64,000 bases of DNA, from positions 1-64,000 of the forward strand of contig JACOMY010000025.1 in assembly GCA_014324045.1 (NCBI GenBank). Reading direction: 5' to 3'. The position numbers were made by a program, and so were the translations under genes. This DNA comes from Rhodospirillales bacterium. Its GTDB lineage: Bacteria; Pseudomonadota; Alphaproteobacteria; Kiloniellales; JACOMY01. Positions 62,956-64,000 of this stretch are shown one piece after another (position 1 is the first letter of the stretch; every line of letters begins with the position of its first letter). Below the pieces are notes generated by a model that was not told where the DNA came from, did not search any database, and saw nothing but the letters and a program-made list of their open reading frames with translations.

Positions 62956-64000
62956 TTACCGCAGTTCTGTGACGGCCTTGAGAATCGCGCGGTTGGACCG
63001 TCGGGGAGCCTTGCGCTGTTCGGCGATCAGGGCGACGAAGCCGCGCGCGAAGGCAACGAACCCACCGCTGTCGTAGGCGGCATACTGCTGCACGACAACC
63101 TCAAGCTGGCTCTCCAAGAGGGCCTGGCTGTAGTCGCGCTCCACCTGGCCCATCAGATCGAGCAGACTGCTGCTGCCGATGTCGGCGATCAGTTCGCTGC
63201 GGGCCACCCGGCCGCCGTCGATCCGCTCGGCACAGTCCGCATCCTCGCCGCAGGCGGCCAGCGCCTGCGCCAGCCCGGTCGCGATGCGCAGGTCGCGGCG
63301 ATAGGTGCGGATCATCTGGGCGCCGGCGACGATGGCCATGCGGGCGGAGCGTGCATCGACCGCATTGCGGCTCTGCATTTCCGTGACCAGTCCGGTCTCG
63401 ATCCGAGCCAGGGCCGCGCGCTGGCGCGGGTCTTCCGCCGTCTCCCGCAGGATCGAGAGCAGAGCCAAGGGATCTTCCTCATTTTCCAGGCTGCGCAGGC
63501 GGCCGGCGTCCTGCCAGTCGTCGCGCAACGCTTCGATCCGCAGCACCGTGGTTTGGACCGGAGCAACCAGGGCCACGCGAAAGCCGGTCAGGGGGGCTCT
63601 TTGCGCCTTACCGCCGGTCACGTCGAAGAAGGGGTACTCCTGCCTGAGCCCGCTGCGAAGGGAGCCGCTGCGTGTGTTGCAGGAGCCCCCCTTGGCGACG
63701 AACCCGCCGACCTGCCCGTGCAAGCGCCCTTCGACGGTCATGCGGAAGGGGGTGAGCACCATCTCCTGCACATTGCCCAGCATATCGTGCAGGCCCAGCG
63801 GATTGGGCTTCTTCAAGCCCACCGGTTGGGTGCCGCCGCCGCAGGATTCCGCCGAGTCGTACCAAGCGTAGTTGCCAATACTGCCGCTGGGCATCGGAAA
63901 AAGCGGGTCGCGCCGTTGACTGTCGGTGACCGCCATGCCGCCGCGCACCGCATACTCCCACTCGGTCTCGGTAGGCAGGCGCAGGTAGGTCGGCTTGCCG
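62956..64000 (-). CDS. Formylglycine-generating enzyme (SUMF1)-like protein, C-terminal part
   Basis: The frame runs off the right edge; 347 residues are visible. It reads LRLPTETEWEYAVRGG, YDSAESCGGGTQPVGLKKPN, PLGLHDMLGNVQEMVLTPF, GGFVAKGGSCNTRSGSLRSG and PLTGFRVALV, the SUMF1/FGE fold. The usual GxVWEW box is VQEMV here. After the fold comes a helical tail of about 200 residues not found in simple FGE proteins. Real formylglycine synthesis is doubtful; many bacterial members have other roles. It precedes two lipoprotein genes on the same strand. Confidence 0.8.
   Translation of the reverse strand, partial: GKPTYLRLPTETEWEYAVRGGMAVTDSQRRDPLFPMPSGSIGNYAWYDSAESCGGGTQPVGLKKPNPLGLHDMLGNVQEMVLTPFRMTVEGRLHGQVGGFVAKGGSCNTRSGSLRSGLRQEYPFFDVTGGKAQRAPLTGFRVALVAPVQTTVLRIEALRDDWQDAGRLRSLENEEDPLALLSILRETAEDPRQRAALARIETGLVTEMQSRNAVDARSARMAIVAGAQMIRTYRRDLRIATGLAQALAACGEDADCAERIDGGRVARSELIADIGSSSLLDLMGQVERDYSQALLESQLEVVVQQYAAYDSGGFVAFARGFVALIAEQRKAPRRSNRAILKAVTELR

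Overview
The window reads as the chromosome of a GC-rich alphaproteobacterium, most like the Rhodospirillales/Kiloniellales group. The basis is gene order and family content: murA-DUF2948-hisG-hisD-UPF0262-LMW phosphatase, bamD-recN-ligA, usg, ubiG-lysC-ptsP-HTH/DUF4115 protein-ispG-hisS-prfA-prmC-DUF4167, and a rhizobial-type glycerol ABC operon. No species can be named from the sequence alone.

Layout. 1-0.5 kb: the start of a DUF1156-type (defence-associated) DNA methylase running off the left edge, beside tRNA-Thr(GGT). 0.6-6.4 kb: housekeeping block (small basic protein, dcd, murA, DUF2948, short-form hisG, hisD, UPF0262, phosphatase). 6.6-9.6 kb: accessory genes on the minus strand (sulfotransferase, an Asp/Glu-racemase-fold protein without the usual cysteines, DUF2237) and a decayed stretch. 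9.6-14.4 kb: lipid-modification cassette (SDR and DUF1365 divergent from FAD oxidoreductase, cyclopropane-type methyltransferase and DUF3833), with a good match to an RpoE/ChrR-type promoter in the divergent gap. 14.4-16.6 kb: eroded remains of RTX/serralysin-type sequence. 16.6-19.7 kb: dimethylglycine dehydrogenase-like flavoprotein and a VOC protein. 19.8-30.3 kb: the complete glycerol regulon glpD-S-T-P-Q-U-V-K on the minus strand, with a divergent glpR broken by a frameshift. 30.4-38.3 kb: HSD10-like dehydrogenase, two coupled EamA transporters, acetoacetyl-CoA synthetase, AmpG-like permease, an IS481-type transposase relic and an XRE-cupin regulator. 38.4-61.2 kb: core genes, plus an arginine:pyruvate-transaminase-like gene, a thioesterase, a third EamA transporter, a broken DUF4870-type gene and a relic of glutamyl-tRNA reductase (hemA) immediately before prfA-prmC. 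61.5-64 kb: two coiled-coil lipoproteins and a formylglycine-generating-enzyme-like protein cut by the right edge.

How it works together. The glp block should import glycerol, phosphorylate it (GlpK) and oxidise glycerol-3-phosphate (GlpD). Its two ATPases carry complementary lost motifs, which predicts a heterodimer with a single consensus ATP site. The 9.6-14.4 kb cassette probably modifies membrane fatty acids under oxidative (singlet oxygen) stress.

A theme of the window is decay: glpR, the DUF4870-type gene, hemA, an IS481 transposase, RTX fragments and a piece near 8.5 kb are all broken, while neighbouring core genes are intact. The strongest leads are the methylase/tRNA junction at the left edge, the asymmetric Glp ATPases, the RpoE-like promoter, the hemA relic and the FGE-lipoprotein group at the right edge. 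All calls rest on reading the sequence and translations; no database search was run.
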